Below are positions 53,950 through 62,965 of a stretch of DNA of 64,000 nt, piece after piece. The notes below the pieces were generated by a model, which searched no databases, had not been told where the DNA came from, and worked only from the letters and a program-made list of their open reading frames with translations. The position numbers and the translations under genes were made by a program. Source of the DNA: Bacteroidetes bacterium HGW-Bacteroidetes-16. Its GTDB lineage: Bacteria; Bacteroidota; Bacteroidia; Bacteroidales; F082. Position 1 is the stretch's first letter. Each line of letters opens with the position of its first letter. The stretch is from contig PHDN01000009.1 in assembly GCA_002840975.1 (NCBI GenBank), positions 1-64,000 of the forward strand. The letters run 5' to 3'.

Positions 53950-55115
53950 ACATTGCACTATTTGGCCCTCCCGGTGCGGGTAAAGGAACGCAATCGAAAA
54001 AACTACTCGAAAAATACAACCTCACCTATATTTCCACGGGTGACTTACTCAGGGTAGAAATTGAAGAGGGTTCTGATTTAGGAAAAAAAGCAAAAGACAT
54101 TATCAACAAAGGCGGATTGGTTTCGGATGAAATGATTGTTCAACTCATCGAAAAAAGAATTACGATGAATACCAATACCCGTGGTATCTTGTTCGATGGA
54201 TTTCCCAGAACAGTAGTGCAGGCCTATATTCTGGATGGCTTACTCCTGAAACTGAACACAAGTTTACACATGATGCTGAGTCTGGATGTGCCTTACAAAG
54301 AACTCACCGAAAGGTTAATGCTGAGAGCGGAAACATCAAACCGGGTGGACGATTCGGAGGAAGTGATCAAGTTCAGGTTACAGGAATACGAAAACAAGAC
54401 CACACCTGTTGCCGACTATTATGAAAAACAGAATAAATACTTCAAGCTTAATGGAGTAGGCACCCTGGATGAGATTTTTAACCACCTTGTTGAAATAATT
54501 GAGACCAACAAGGAAAAAGAGTATACCAACATCGTACTGCTTGGCAAACCCGGTTCGGGCAAAGGTACCCAAGGCGATATGCTGGCCAAAAAACACAATT
54601 TAGTCTATATTTCTACCGGGAAAATGCTACGCAGAGAAATCGCAGATGGAACCGATTTGGGCAAACTCGCCAAACCTTACATGGACAAAGGAGAGATTGT
54701 ACCCGACGAAATCCCCATTAAACTGATCGCTGAAAAAATCAGCACGCATCCCGATGCCAACGGATTTATCTTTAAAGGATTCCCGCGTACCATCGTCCAG
54801 GCTTATATTCTTGATGGATTACTTCAGCGTGAAAACATGCGTGTGTCGGCCATGATCGAACTAAAAATCAGCACACTCAATGCCCTGAAACGCTTGTCGG
54901 CAAGGGCTCAAAGTCCTGAAACCGCCAGGTTGTACGACTTGAGTACCGACCTGATTGTCAACCGGCTTGAACAATATCGCGAAAAAACCGAGCCCGTGAT
55001 TGAATTTTATCAGAAACAAAATAAATACCACCGGGTAAATGCCGATGGTTCGCGTGAAGAGGTTTTCGACAACCTGTCGAGCAGCATTGCCGAATTAATC
55101 AAACGCAATTTGTAA
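53943..55115 (+). CDS. adk: Tandem adenylate kinase with degenerate second copy
   Basis: The 390-residue protein is twice the usual 190. Copy 1 (about 1-190) has GPPGAGKGTQ, YISTGDLLR, LFDGFPRT and the R-x-D-D motif in RVDDSEEV, and should be a normal short-lid AMP kinase. Copy 2 (about 195-390) keeps GKPGSGKGTQ but reads STGKMLR (K227 for the AMP-site Asp), FKGFPRT (K278 for the Mg/ATP-site Asp) and ARLYD instead of RxDD. It therefore probably binds nucleotide poorly or serves a structural role. Both copies share QAYILDGLL, showing duplication. The gene overlaps hpt by 7 bases, and a strong terminator follows. Confidence 0.88.
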   Translation: MLNIALFGPPGAGKGTQSKKLLEKYNLTYISTGDLLRVEIEEGSDLGKKAKDIINKGGLVSDEMIVQLIEKRITMNTNTRGILFDGFPRTVVQAYILDGLLLKLNTSLHMMLSLDVPYKELTERLMLRAETSNRVDDSEEVIKFRLQEYENKTTPVADYYEKQNKYFKLNGVGTLDEIFNHLVEIIETNKEKEYTNIVLLGKPGSGKGTQGDMLAKKHNLVYISTGKMLRREIADGTDLGKLAKPYMDKGEIVPDEIPIKLIAEKISTHPDANGFIFKGFPRTIVQAYILDGLLQRENMRVSAMIELKISTLNALKRLSARAQSPETARLYDLSTDLIVNRLEQYREKTEPVIEFYQKQNKYHRVNADGSREEVFDNLSSSIAELIKRNL

Positions 55116-55130
55116 TTGAAAGTTACAGCC

Positions 55131-55169
55131 AAAAAAAAACTGTACCGGAATCCGGTACAGTTTTTTTTT
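55131..55169. terminator. Strong bidirectional terminator between adk and rpmB
   Basis: A perfect hairpin (CTGTACCGGA 55140-55149 with TCCGGTACAG 55151-55160) is flanked by nine A and nine T, so it can stop transcription from both sides. Confidence 0.9.
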
Positions 55170-55184
55170 GAATATATTTTCAGA

Positions 55185-55424
55185 TCAGGCTTTGTAAAAT
55201 CCTTTGGCTGCGGCATCTTTTAAAGCGATGCTGATCCCATTTTTGTTGATGGTGCGAAGCCCATTGGCGCTTACTCTCAGAGTTACCCACTCACCGGTTT
55301 CGGGGATAAAAAACCTTTTGGTTTGTAAATTGGGATGAAACCTTCTTTTGGTTTTGATATTAGAGTGAGAAACGTTGTTTCCAGTAATCACTTTTTTTCC
55401 GGTAATTTCACAAATTCTTGACAT
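55185..55424 (-). CDS. rpmB: 50S ribosomal protein L28
   Basis: The 79-residue protein matches L28 throughout: MSRICEITGKKVITGNNVSHS at the start, then KRRFHPNLQTKRFF and SANGLRTINKNGI. In Bacteroidota rpmB commonly starts an rpmB-rpmG-DUF4295-ftsY set; here it is alone and ends at the bidirectional terminator. Cysteine and lysine content are normal for a ribosomal protein. Confidence 0.96.
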   Translation of the reverse strand: MSRICEITGKKVITGNNVSHSNIKTKRRFHPNLQTKRFFIPETGEWVTLRVSANGLRTINKNGISIALKDAAAKGFYKA

Positions 55425-55588
55425 CTTTCCTTAGTTTAATTGGTGTTCAAAAAGGGAGTGCAAAATACGGCATAATTTTTCAATTTATCAAATGAATTTG
55501 AAAATATTTATATTGATATTTGATTCCAGGTTATTTTATGTCAATCAACAAAAAAAATTATACCTTTATAGCATCAAAAAAAATCACA

Positions 55589-57019
55589 ATGAAAACCAAA
55601 GCATTATTGATAACAGGTCTGTTTTATTCCTTATCAATTCTATTTCAAGTTCAGGCGCAAGGTGTTTACGAATGGGGGCCTGCCATTCCAATCACAGATT
55701 CAGCTTCGTTTAACAGCAATCCAACCGGATGGCTGATTGACAACCAACAATTTGGTGTTTTTTATGAAAAAAGAGTATGCGATACCTGCAATGCCGATAT
55801 CTGGTACAGAAACCTCACCAACATGGATCCAGAAATTCCCGTGTTAACGGGTAATGAGATGCATGACAATCCTGTTTTTGTTTCTGCTTATGCCAATGAT
55901 TTTCAGGGATTTATTCTCTATCTCTCCAACATGGATGGCGATACCAATATTTATGCAGCAAAACTTAATAACGATCTAACCATTTCTGAAATAACCCAGC
56001 TTACCTTCACGGAAACAGCCGAACACAGCATGACTATTTCTACACGGAAACAACATCTTGGATGGGTCGAAGATTCATGTGTCTGGATAACCCAACCCGA
56101 TATTGAAAACGGCCAAATTATGCTCAGTGAAATTACCAAACTGGATTCGTTAAAAAATACTTCCTTGGTAATAGGGAGCAATAATGCCTCTTTCCAAAGG
56201 AAAGTGGGCGATTCCCTTCATATATACGGTCGGAATTATGAGTACAGCTTTGGTACAGGGAGTTGGTATTGGGACGAAACCTATCCCATTAAAACCACAG
56301 GGAATAATACCGACCTCACTGTCGATCAATCAGAGTTTAGTTCCGGAGATGAAGTAATTTGGGTAACGAATAACCAAATTCATGGTTTTAGTTATTCTTA
56401 TGAGTTTGTACTGAATACCTGCAACCTTCCCAACATTCAACACCCATCGTACATCATGTGGGATATTATAGTAAAAAATGAGTGGATGCCCCATGTGTTG
56501 TTATATGCAACCGGAGAGGATAATAACACTGAGATTTATGGGTCGTTTAGTGAATATGGTAACGCCCCCGACACCACCAATCTGACCAACGATGGGGTAC
56601 TTAACAGCAATCCAAAATTATATTGGGGCGAGTACGATGGCATCATGGGATTTTGGATTTACGCGGTTTGGCAATCGTACCGAAATGGCTATGTGGCACT
56701 TGATTTTGCCAAATTTCTGGGCCATATCGAAGGTGGTGTAGACGAGCAACCAGCCTCTGACATCACGATTTCGGCTACCCCCAATCCATTTAGCAATGAA
56801 GTACAAATCAACGTGAATTCAACCTTGGGTACTGATGATATTCAGGTAACCATTTATTCCCTTTCGGGGAAACCGGTGTGGGAGAAAACGATAATGGGTG
56901 AAAATCAGCCCTTCCAAAGCTGTGTATGGATTCCCGACCCGTATGTCCCCAAAGGCTTGTACCTGGTGGAAGCCCGTCAGAACAGACAAAATACCACATG
57001 TCGTGTGGTTTACAGATAA
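55589..57019 (+). CDS. Secreted propeller-like protein with T9SS sorting tail
   Basis: From the ATG at 55589 the protein is 476 residues with a signal peptide (ending VQAQ). The body has repeated short beta segments ending in Asp/Asn-rich turns (YLSNMDGDTNIYAAKLN and similar), suggesting a beta-propeller of the TolB or sialidase-like kind, but no catalytic motif was recognised. The C-terminus has TPNPFSNEVQINV and a type A T9SS sorting domain. It converges on the TonB-receptor gene with a 10-base overlap. The function is unknown; a surface location is expected. Confidence 0.75.
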   Translation: MKTKALLITGLFYSLSILFQVQAQGVYEWGPAIPITDSASFNSNPTGWLIDNQQFGVFYEKRVCDTCNADIWYRNLTNMDPEIPVLTGNEMHDNPVFVSAYANDFQGFILYLSNMDGDTNIYAAKLNNDLTISEITQLTFTETAEHSMTISTRKQHLGWVEDSCVWITQPDIENGQIMLSEITKLDSLKNTSLVIGSNNASFQRKVGDSLHIYGRNYEYSFGTGSWYWDETYPIKTTGNNTDLTVDQSEFSSGDEVIWVTNNQIHGFSYSYEFVLNTCNLPNIQHPSYIMWDIIVKNEWMPHVLLYATGEDNNTEIYGSFSEYGNAPDTTNLTNDGVLNSNPKLYWGEYDGIMGFWIYAVWQSYRNGYVALDFAKFLGHIEGGVDEQPASDITISATPNPFSNEVQINVNSTLGTDDIQVTIYSLSGKPVWEKTIMGENQPFQSCVWIPDPYVPKGLYLVEARQNRQNTTCRVVYR

Positions 57020-59532
57020 ATCTTTAAAAACAAGGTGGGTGTAAACGGAATGGCTTCCGCATAGATATTGATGGTACTGGTTTGTCCGGCTGGGATGCGC
57101 TCAAAGTTTTCGAGCTTAAAGTTTTGGTGGTTTAACACGTTTAAAATCGAAATACCGGTCTCTCCTTTCAGCTTGCGATTCAAAAATTGATACACCACCG
57201 AAACATCAAGTCTGCTATAAGTCTTAAGGTATGTTGTTGATTCACTTCCTGTTTGCTGACTATAAACGAAATCCGGGAAACCGGAACCAACCACATAGTC
57301 GGCAGAAAAAAAGAAGGGGTCAAAATTAAGCGAGCCGGCCAGCTTTAGCTCATGGCGCTGATCCTGCGGGGCACGGCGATATTTTCCATTCAGGAAGTAG
57401 GTAAACAACTCTTCGGTTTTGCTCAGGGAATAAGAAACCCAGAACGAATGCGACCGAACATCTTGTTTGAGCACCACATCAACACCATAACTCCGGCTTT
57501 TTCCATAAAAAATATCTTGAATATCGTGAACCTCTGACCTGATAAACCGTGTCAATCCATCCGTGTTTTTTAAATAGGCTTCCATGCTGAAGGTAAATCC
57601 AGATGAAATAAATGAGGTACCTGCAACATAATGATCCGCCGACAGTACAGGGACTTCCACATTGTCACAAACAGTCCACAGGTATTTGTAGTTTCCCTGT
57701 TCATCCAGCACCGAACTTCGGGTGATAAACTGGTGATATTTCCCCCAAGCCAGGTTAATCTTCCATTTTTCATCCACCACATATGACATCGACAATCTGG
57801 GATCAAAAAATACCTCTTTGAGCAGTGAGGAATAAATAAGCCTCATTCCAACCTTCATACTCAGCCTGTTCCCCAACGCGATGATGTCTTGTGCAAACAT
57901 ATTCAACCGGGGTGATTTATTTTGCATGTTGAGGTAGTTCACACCAAAGGTGTCTTCCACCAATGCCACCCTGTTTGAAATGATCTCTGCCCCGGTTTCG
58001 AGGGTTTGCCTGCTTCCCAGGCTGAAGCTGTTGTCCACTTTCAGGGAAACCTCCGTCAGCCTATTATCAGTCCTTTTATCCTCGATTTGATTTACTTTAC
58101 TTATTTGCGGAAAAACCAACTTGAAATCGTTAAAGTATTTTGACCTGAGGGAGGAGTAGCTGAAAGAAAAATGACTTCTGGCCACCGCACTCCACCTTTT
58201 TCCGTAAAAAACCGATCCTCCGCTTTGTGAGTTCTCTTCCCTGGTGTTTTTAAGCAGTTGAGATGTCCTGAAAATTTCATCAATATGGTAAGAGAAGTTA
58301 TCCACTCCTCCATAAAAGCTCACATAAAACAAGTCTTCATTTTTTCCAAGCCGTGTAGCGTATTTTACATTCAAATCCCTGAATTTATAATCAGGTTTTA
58401 TGACCACATCCGCATCATTTGTAGTATCGGCATCGTTGTTTCTTTTAACTAAAACCGATAAATCACTGGGATCGTACAGATCATAATAGGTATGACGAAA
58501 AGCCAGGATGAGGGAACCTTTTTTGGCGATTGGAACCTCTATCAAAGCGTTCAGGGTCATGTTATTGGCCACAAATTCAAAGGAGGTTTTATTGATGTTT
58601 CCCAGCTTACCCGAAATATTCACTATTCCACCCACACGTGCTCCCATGGTCACATCCCAACCTCCTTTATATACTTCGATGTCTTTGGCCATCAACGGAT
58701 TAAATGAGCTGATGTTGTCGTTAAAGTTTTTTAAACCATAGATGGTGAATCCATCAAAAACTACTTTGCTGTGGCCTTCGTAACTGCCCCAGATGATGAG
58801 TTCGCTGGTTTGCTCACCCGAGGCGAGAATTCCGGGTTGAAGTCGGAGCAGATTAAAAACCGAGTTGTCGCCATAGCCGGGCAAAAATCCGGCGATGCGG
58901 TGGTTTAACTTGATCAAACCAGCTTTTTGTCCAAACTGGCCCGATCGCTCAACGCGGCTGTTTTCAATAACCACCTCAGAAAGCCCAAAACTTGAAGGAA
59001 CCAATTCGAAGTTCATTTGCGAAGAACCTGCAACAAGTGTGTCGACGATGTAATAACCCAGATGGGAAATTTTAATATTGAATAGGCTGTCGGTTTCCGA
59101 ACTAACCGAAAAATTCCCCATCAGATCAGAAACAATCCCCCGGTTATCGACCAAAAGATTAGAATATGGAAGTGGTTCGGCGCTTCCCCGTTCGATGACC
59201 CTGCCCGAGAGGGTCCATTTTTTTTGTTCTTTTTCGCTCTTTTTTGGAAAAATAACGAGTACCGCTCCCCTCATCTCGTACGTGAGAGGCAAGTCATTGA
59301 TTAGAAAGGAAATGGCTTCTTCAAGCGAATCGAACCTCGAATTGGCTGTTACCCGGTAATGCGATAAACCACTGTCGTTAAATGAAATACTGGCATTGTT
59401 TTCTTTAATAAGTCGGGAAAGAACAAGGTTTAAAGGTTGGTCATTTACCGATACGACAATTTTCTGTGCAAGTAGGTTACCGCACGTCAAAACGATCACA
59501 ACAAATGATGCAATGATTGATTTCCTTACCAT
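57010..59532 (-). CDS. TonB-dependent receptor with STN domain
   Basis: The 840-residue outer-membrane protein has a signal peptide, an N-terminal STN signalling domain (about 22-90), and a carboxypeptidase-regulatory-like domain (about 105-180, LSGRVIERGSAEPLPYSNLLV). A plug follows (about 195-320, with VFNLLRLQPGILASGEQTSE and DGFTIYGLKNF), then a barrel of about 500 residues. The STN domain normally signals through a FecR anti-sigma factor, and the fecR- and sigma-like genes lie directly upstream in the same operon. The substrate is unknown; no SusD partner is encoded. The 3' end overlaps the T9SS gene on the other strand. Confidence 0.92.
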   Translation of the reverse strand: MVRKSIIASFVVIVLTCGNLLAQKIVVSVNDQPLNLVLSRLIKENNASISFNDSGLSHYRVTANSRFDSLEEAISFLINDLPLTYEMRGAVLVIFPKKSEKEQKKWTLSGRVIERGSAEPLPYSNLLVDNRGIVSDLMGNFSVSSETDSLFNIKISHLGYYIVDTLVAGSSQMNFELVPSSFGLSEVVIENSRVERSGQFGQKAGLIKLNHRIAGFLPGYGDNSVFNLLRLQPGILASGEQTSELIIWGSYEGHSKVVFDGFTIYGLKNFNDNISSFNPLMAKDIEVYKGGWDVTMGARVGGIVNISGKLGNINKTSFEFVANNMTLNALIEVPIAKKGSLILAFRHTYYDLYDPSDLSVLVKRNNDADTTNDADVVIKPDYKFRDLNVKYATRLGKNEDLFYVSFYGGVDNFSYHIDEIFRTSQLLKNTREENSQSGGSVFYGKRWSAVARSHFSFSYSSLRSKYFNDFKLVFPQISKVNQIEDKRTDNRLTEVSLKVDNSFSLGSRQTLETGAEIISNRVALVEDTFGVNYLNMQNKSPRLNMFAQDIIALGNRLSMKVGMRLIYSSLLKEVFFDPRLSMSYVVDEKWKINLAWGKYHQFITRSSVLDEQGNYKYLWTVCDNVEVPVLSADHYVAGTSFISSGFTFSMEAYLKNTDGLTRFIRSEVHDIQDIFYGKSRSYGVDVVLKQDVRSHSFWVSYSLSKTEELFTYFLNGKYRRAPQDQRHELKLAGSLNFDPFFFSADYVVGSGFPDFVYSQQTGSESTTYLKTYSRLDVSVVYQFLNRKLKGETGISILNVLNHQNFKLENFERIPAGQTSTINIYAEAIPFTPTLFLKIYL

Positions 59533-59540
59533 CCGGATAT

Positions 59541-60398
59541 TTAGTTAATCCTGTATTTTCGTTCGGAAATTTTTTCAAATTTTAATCCGAATGGTTTACA
59601 AAGCAAATTAAGAACCTCATCAACCTCTCTTTTCCCTTGAAAATGACCGGTATAAATTAAATCCGGGGAAACGGTTGTTTCAATTTCGATATTATATTGC
59701 CTTTCAACCTCACCAAAAACATGGATTAAGGGAACGGAAGTAAAACTAAATATATTGTCTATCCAGTCGGTGGCTTTAAGCTTGGTGCTGAACTTACTAA
59801 CATTGATCCTGCCATCAGGCAGTATTTCAGCCGAGAAGGAAGGCAACAGCATGGCTTCCTCATTGCCGGGGGAAACCACTTTTACCCTGCCTGATACACA
59901 GTTCACCCGGTAGGTTCCATTACGGGAAAAAATATTGAAGCTGGTTCCCATTACAATGGTTTTACCTGTTGCGGATTGCACCTGAAAAACACTTCCCTGT
60001 TGGACATCGAAAAAAGCTTCTCCCTCAAAGCTTATTTTACGACTGAATCGCCACCAATAGGGATGATAGGTAAAGCCGGATTGCACATTCAGGCTGACTT
60101 TTGATCCGTCAGGAAGATTATAAACCAGGTGCTCTCCTTTTTGACTTTGGATTTCTACCGTGTAATACCTCATTATCGCCAGCACACCAAACAAAACCAG
60201 GAGCATGGCAGCAACGTACATCCAGGGACGAATAAATATCTGACTTCGCGTTGTCACCTTACTGTCATCCAGTTGTTTGGAAAGCTGCTCCCACACCTCT
60301 TCAGCGGACTTGTTATAGGGAACTTCCACTTTGTTGAAAAAGTCTTCAAAGTTGCTATCGTCTAGCTGAGGGTCAATATGTAGATTATTATCATTCAA
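59541..60398 (-). CDS. FecR-family anti-sigma/regulatory protein
   Basis: The 285-residue protein has a cytoplasmic N-terminus, one membrane segment (about 75-95, MYVAAMLLVLFGVLAIMR) and a periplasmic FecR domain (LVYNLPDGSKVSLNVQSGF, FEGEAFFDVQ). It should hold the sigma factor inactive until the TonB receptor's STN domain signals. The start is TTG, overlapping the sigma-factor stop as TTGA, which indicates translational coupling. It ends 8 bases before the receptor's start. Confidence 0.92.
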   Translation of the reverse strand: MNDNNLHIDPQLDDSNFEDFFNKVEVPYNKSAEEVWEQLSKQLDDSKVTTRSQIFIRPWMYVAAMLLVLFGVLAIMRYYTVEIQSQKGEHLVYNLPDGSKVSLNVQSGFTYHPYWWRFSRKISFEGEAFFDVQQGSVFQVQSATGKTIVMGTSFNIFSRNGTYRVNCVSGRVKVVSPGNEEAMLLPSFSAEILPDGRINVSKFSTKLKATDWIDNIFSFTSVPLIHVFGEVERQYNIEIETTVSPDLIYTGHFQGKREVDEVLNLLCKPFGLKFEKISERKYRIN

Positions 60399-60880
60399 TT
60401 ATTTAAATTTTTTCTAATAAATTCAATGGCCAGCTTCATTCGCTTTTCAACGGCTTTCACACTTAAGCCAAGCCGTTCGGCCATTTCATGGTATTTTAGT
60501 TCATCAATCCGATGCATCAGGAAAACCACCCTTTGTTTTTCAGGCATCAGACGTAACACATTGTTGTAACTTTTTTGCAATTCCTCAAATTGTATGATTT
60601 CCTCAGGATTTTGTTGCACAGATTCGGGTTTGACCTGTAGGTGGTAATTCAGCCTGGTCTTTTGTTTTCTGTAATGACTTATAAATAAATCACCCGATAT
60701 TTTATACAGTAACCCTTTTACATTGTTGCTTGTAAAGGAGTCTTGTTTCTCCCACACTTTTAAAAAAGTTTCCTGAGCCACTTCAGTGGCCAGGTCAGTA
60801 TTTCCGCACCGGTAATAGATATAGTTTCTCACGATATCGAAATTGTTGTCGAAAATAGATTTAAACTCTTCCCGTGTCAA
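60395..60880 (-). CDS. ECF-type RNA polymerase sigma factor
   Basis: The 161-residue protein has sigma region 2 (DLATEVAQETFLKVW, GLLYKISGDLFISHYRK) and region 4 (MPEKQRVVFLMHRIDELKYHEMAERLGLSVKAVEKRMK). It is an extracytoplasmic-function sigma of the FecI kind, working with the downstream FecR and TonB receptor. The start is TTG preceded by AAGGA; an in-frame TAA 15 bases upstream rules out a longer protein. A housekeeping-type promoter precedes it. Confidence 0.93.
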   Translation of the reverse strand: MTREEFKSIFDNNFDIVRNYIYYRCGNTDLATEVAQETFLKVWEKQDSFTSNNVKGLLYKISGDLFISHYRKQKTRLNYHLQVKPESVQQNPEEIIQFEELQKSYNNVLRLMPEKQRVVFLMHRIDELKYHEMAERLGLSVKAVEKRMKLAIEFIRKNLNN

Positions 60881-60902
60881 GATTTTCCTTTATGGTAAAA
60901 AG

Positions 60903-60933
60903 CAAAAATATGATTAAAATCGGAGTGGACAAA
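60903..60933 (-). promoter_or_regulatory. Canonical -33/-7 promoter of the sigma/FecR/TonB operon
   Basis: On the minus strand TTTG (60933-60930), then 19 bases, then TATTTTTG (60910-60903) match the Bacteroidota housekeeping consensus. The operon is thus not visibly dependent on its own sigma factor for basal transcription. Confidence 0.7.
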
Positions 60934-60983
60934 TGGCAAATTAAGTTGATGCCATTTGTCCACTTGTCCGTAACTGAAATTAT

Positions 60984-61814
60984 TTAAGGTAAATAAATGG
61001 TAAAAACTTGGCCGTTGACGGTAACGGTAGCAATGTTATCGCACTCACCATCGCCATAGTCAAGTACTCGTACAGGTCTTTCACCAGGAGTAATTTCGAG
61101 AATTCCCGAAACAAAATGTCTGCATCCAAGTTCTTTTCGAAGGGGAGTGATGGTGGTTCTTTGCCAGGTATCGCCATTGGCTCTGATGCCGGATGAAGTT
61201 CCTGAAATCAGGTACACATCATCCCATAGTGTGAAAGTAAATAGACCTTCCACCCATTCCCTGATCAGGGATGAGTTCCAACTGACAGTACCCCCTTCAT
61301 TGGCAAGAAATATAACACCCACTACTTCAATTTGATAATATATATGATTGGCTTCGTTGAATCCCATGTTGGTGACCACTTTGGTACCTTCAACTTTATT
61401 GTCGTCGACATAATAGTCATCAAAGCCATGGGTGATCACTGTGCCGGGATGCCTGTACCGGCCTGTGAAACTGACGATGATTTTACCCCTGCGGTAGCGG
61501 CCATCATTGCAGAGGCAGTTTTCGGTACCGAAATCAATAATCAGGGCATGGGGGACAGAAACGGTATCGAGCGAGATTTCAACACAGTCGCCAAGAAACA
61601 ATCGCCTTACATCAGTCGATTTCAAAGTACCTGATTTTTCGGAATAAGCTTCATCGGCTATATTGCTTACGTTGTCGTAAATTCTTTCGGCAAGGGCATC
61701 ATCACTGGATGAAGTAGTTTCGTTGACGGTGTTTTGGTCTTTTTTGCAGGAGGTAAAAACAAAGGCAAGGCTTACCACCATGAGCAATCCAATTAGGAAA
61801 TTAATTTTTTTCAT
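60984..61814 (-). CDS. Predicted lipoprotein of unknown function
   Basis: The 276-residue protein has a lipoprotein signal ending FTSC (Cys22), then a Ser/Thr/Asp-rich linker. A beta-rich domain of about 220 residues follows with several cysteines (FGTENCLCNDG, RKELGCRHFV, GDGECDNI), suggesting disulfides outside the inner membrane. No function is recognised. It is upstream of the sigma-factor operon on the same strand, separated by about 100 bases with a promoter, so it is probably transcribed separately. Confidence 0.7.
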   Translation of the reverse strand: MKKINFLIGLLMVVSLAFVFTSCKKDQNTVNETTSSSDDALAERIYDNVSNIADEAYSEKSGTLKSTDVRRLFLGDCVEISLDTVSVPHALIIDFGTENCLCNDGRYRRGKIIVSFTGRYRHPGTVITHGFDDYYVDDNKVEGTKVVTNMGFNEANHIYYQIEVVGVIFLANEGGTVSWNSSLIREWVEGLFTFTLWDDVYLISGTSSGIRANGDTWQRTTITPLRKELGCRHFVSGILEITPGERPVRVLDYGDGECDNIATVTVNGQVFTIYLP

Positions 61815-62149
61815 CTTTTTATTTTTTAAAGTGTTTTCAAAATACTAACCGCATGGGGAGGGTTTTACCCTACTTTTATTTCTACCTGCTTACTGGGGGC
61901 TGGTATCCCTTAAAGGGGACTTTTTACCCCTAATCCCCTAAAGGGGACTTTTAGATTCATCTTTTTGATTAGCATTATTGTATTTACAGGATATGTTATC
62001 AACCATTACGTTCATGGTTCCGACAATCCAAAAATCCCCTTCAAAGGTTAGGGGTGATAAACATTCATAAAGAATAATCCTCAGAATAGTATAATTAATT
62101 TCATTTGCAACGATTTTAACCCCACCCGCCAACCGCAGGCTGGAATCCC
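61815..62149. repeat. Intergenic repeat copy A, plus a partial leader unit
   Basis: A palindrome-bounded unit at about 61932-62056 begins AATCCCCTAAAGGGGAC and ends near CCCCTTCAAAGG. A second, older leader fragment (CTGGTATCCCTTAAAGGGGA) lies at about 61900-61919. A 64-residue open frame here is translated repeat DNA, not a gene. Confidence 0.75.
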
Positions 62150-62557
62150 CTAAAGGGGACTTTCAATCTCCTCTTTCCGTTTTAAACAAACTACCTTAAT
62201 TTGAGTGATCACACTATCTAAATCATTTTCAATCATTTCGTTGGTGTATCGAATCACCTTGATCCCCAAGTCATTCAACTCTATTTCTCGTCCGAAATCA
62301 TGTTCCTTTTGATCAACCGATTTATGATAAGCTCCATCTACTTCAATAACAAGCTTAATTGGGTGACAATAAAAATCAGCGATATAAATATCCATTGGAT
62401 GTTGTGGTCTGAATCGCAATCCCAAGATCTGTTTTCCTCTCAGATGGTTCCACAATTTTTGTTCGGATGAGGTCATATGCTTTCTCAATATTTTTGCATT
62501 CTCAAAAATATGAGGTTTTGCATCGTAAAACATTGAAACATTATTCCCTATGCTCAT
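62150..62557 (-). CDS. DUF559 (Vsr/PD-(D/E)xK-like) endonuclease-domain protein
   Basis: The 135-residue protein is a DUF559 domain. MTSSEQKLWNHLRG and the nuclease-like core RFRPQHPMDIYIADFYC, then VIEVDGAYH, fit a PD-(D/E)xK fold with Asp and Glu as metal ligands. Such proteins are widespread and not well characterised. The last codons (AGT CCC CTT TAG, residues SPL) lie inside the CCCCTAAAGGGG palindrome of a repeat, so the gene's stop codon is supplied by the repeat. It is flanked on both sides by copies of the same repeat family, which suggests mobility or co-amplification. Confidence 0.8.
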   Translation of the reverse strand: MSIGNNVSMFYDAKPHIFENAKILRKHMTSSEQKLWNHLRGKQILGLRFRPQHPMDIYIADFYCHPIKLVIEVDGAYHKSVDQKEHDFGREIELNDLGIKVIRYTNEMIENDLDSVITQIKVVCLKRKEEIESPL

Positions 62558-62965
62558 AGTTTAAGAATTATAAAATTCTTCGATAGGTTATTGGTTTCGC
62601 ACCCCTACCTGCCTACCACACCCCTAAATCCCCTAAAGGACTTTCTGATTTATCTTAATTAATTAACATTAATGTATTTCCAGACCTTATTATCAACAAT
62701 TACTTTCATTGAACCGACAATCCAAAGCCCCTTCAGGGGTTTGGGGTGACGACTTACTACAAATCAGTACCTAAACAAAAATTGAATAATAAAAACACAA
62801 ATTAAGCTTTTTACCCCTACCTGCCAACCGCAGGCTGGAATCCCCTAAAGGGGCCTTTTAGATTCATCTTTTTGATTAGCATTATTGTATTCACAAACCA
62901 CACTATCAACCTTTACTTTGATGGAACCGACAATCCAAAGCCCCTTCAGGGGTTTGGGGTGACGC
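62558..62965. repeat. Repeat copies B and C with promoter-proximal region of DUF559
   Basis: Unit B is about 62627-62750 and unit C about 62839-62963. Both end in CCCCTTCAGGGGTTTGGGGTGAC; unit C keeps the intact leader CTGCCAACCGCAGGCTGG (about 62821-62838). No gene was seen in this 408-base gap. Confidence 0.8.

Noticed and set aside
61938-62132. 64-residue open frame on the minus strand
   Set aside because: It is translated repeat DNA; its last codons are the palindrome CCCCTAAAGGGG, as in the DUF559 gene.
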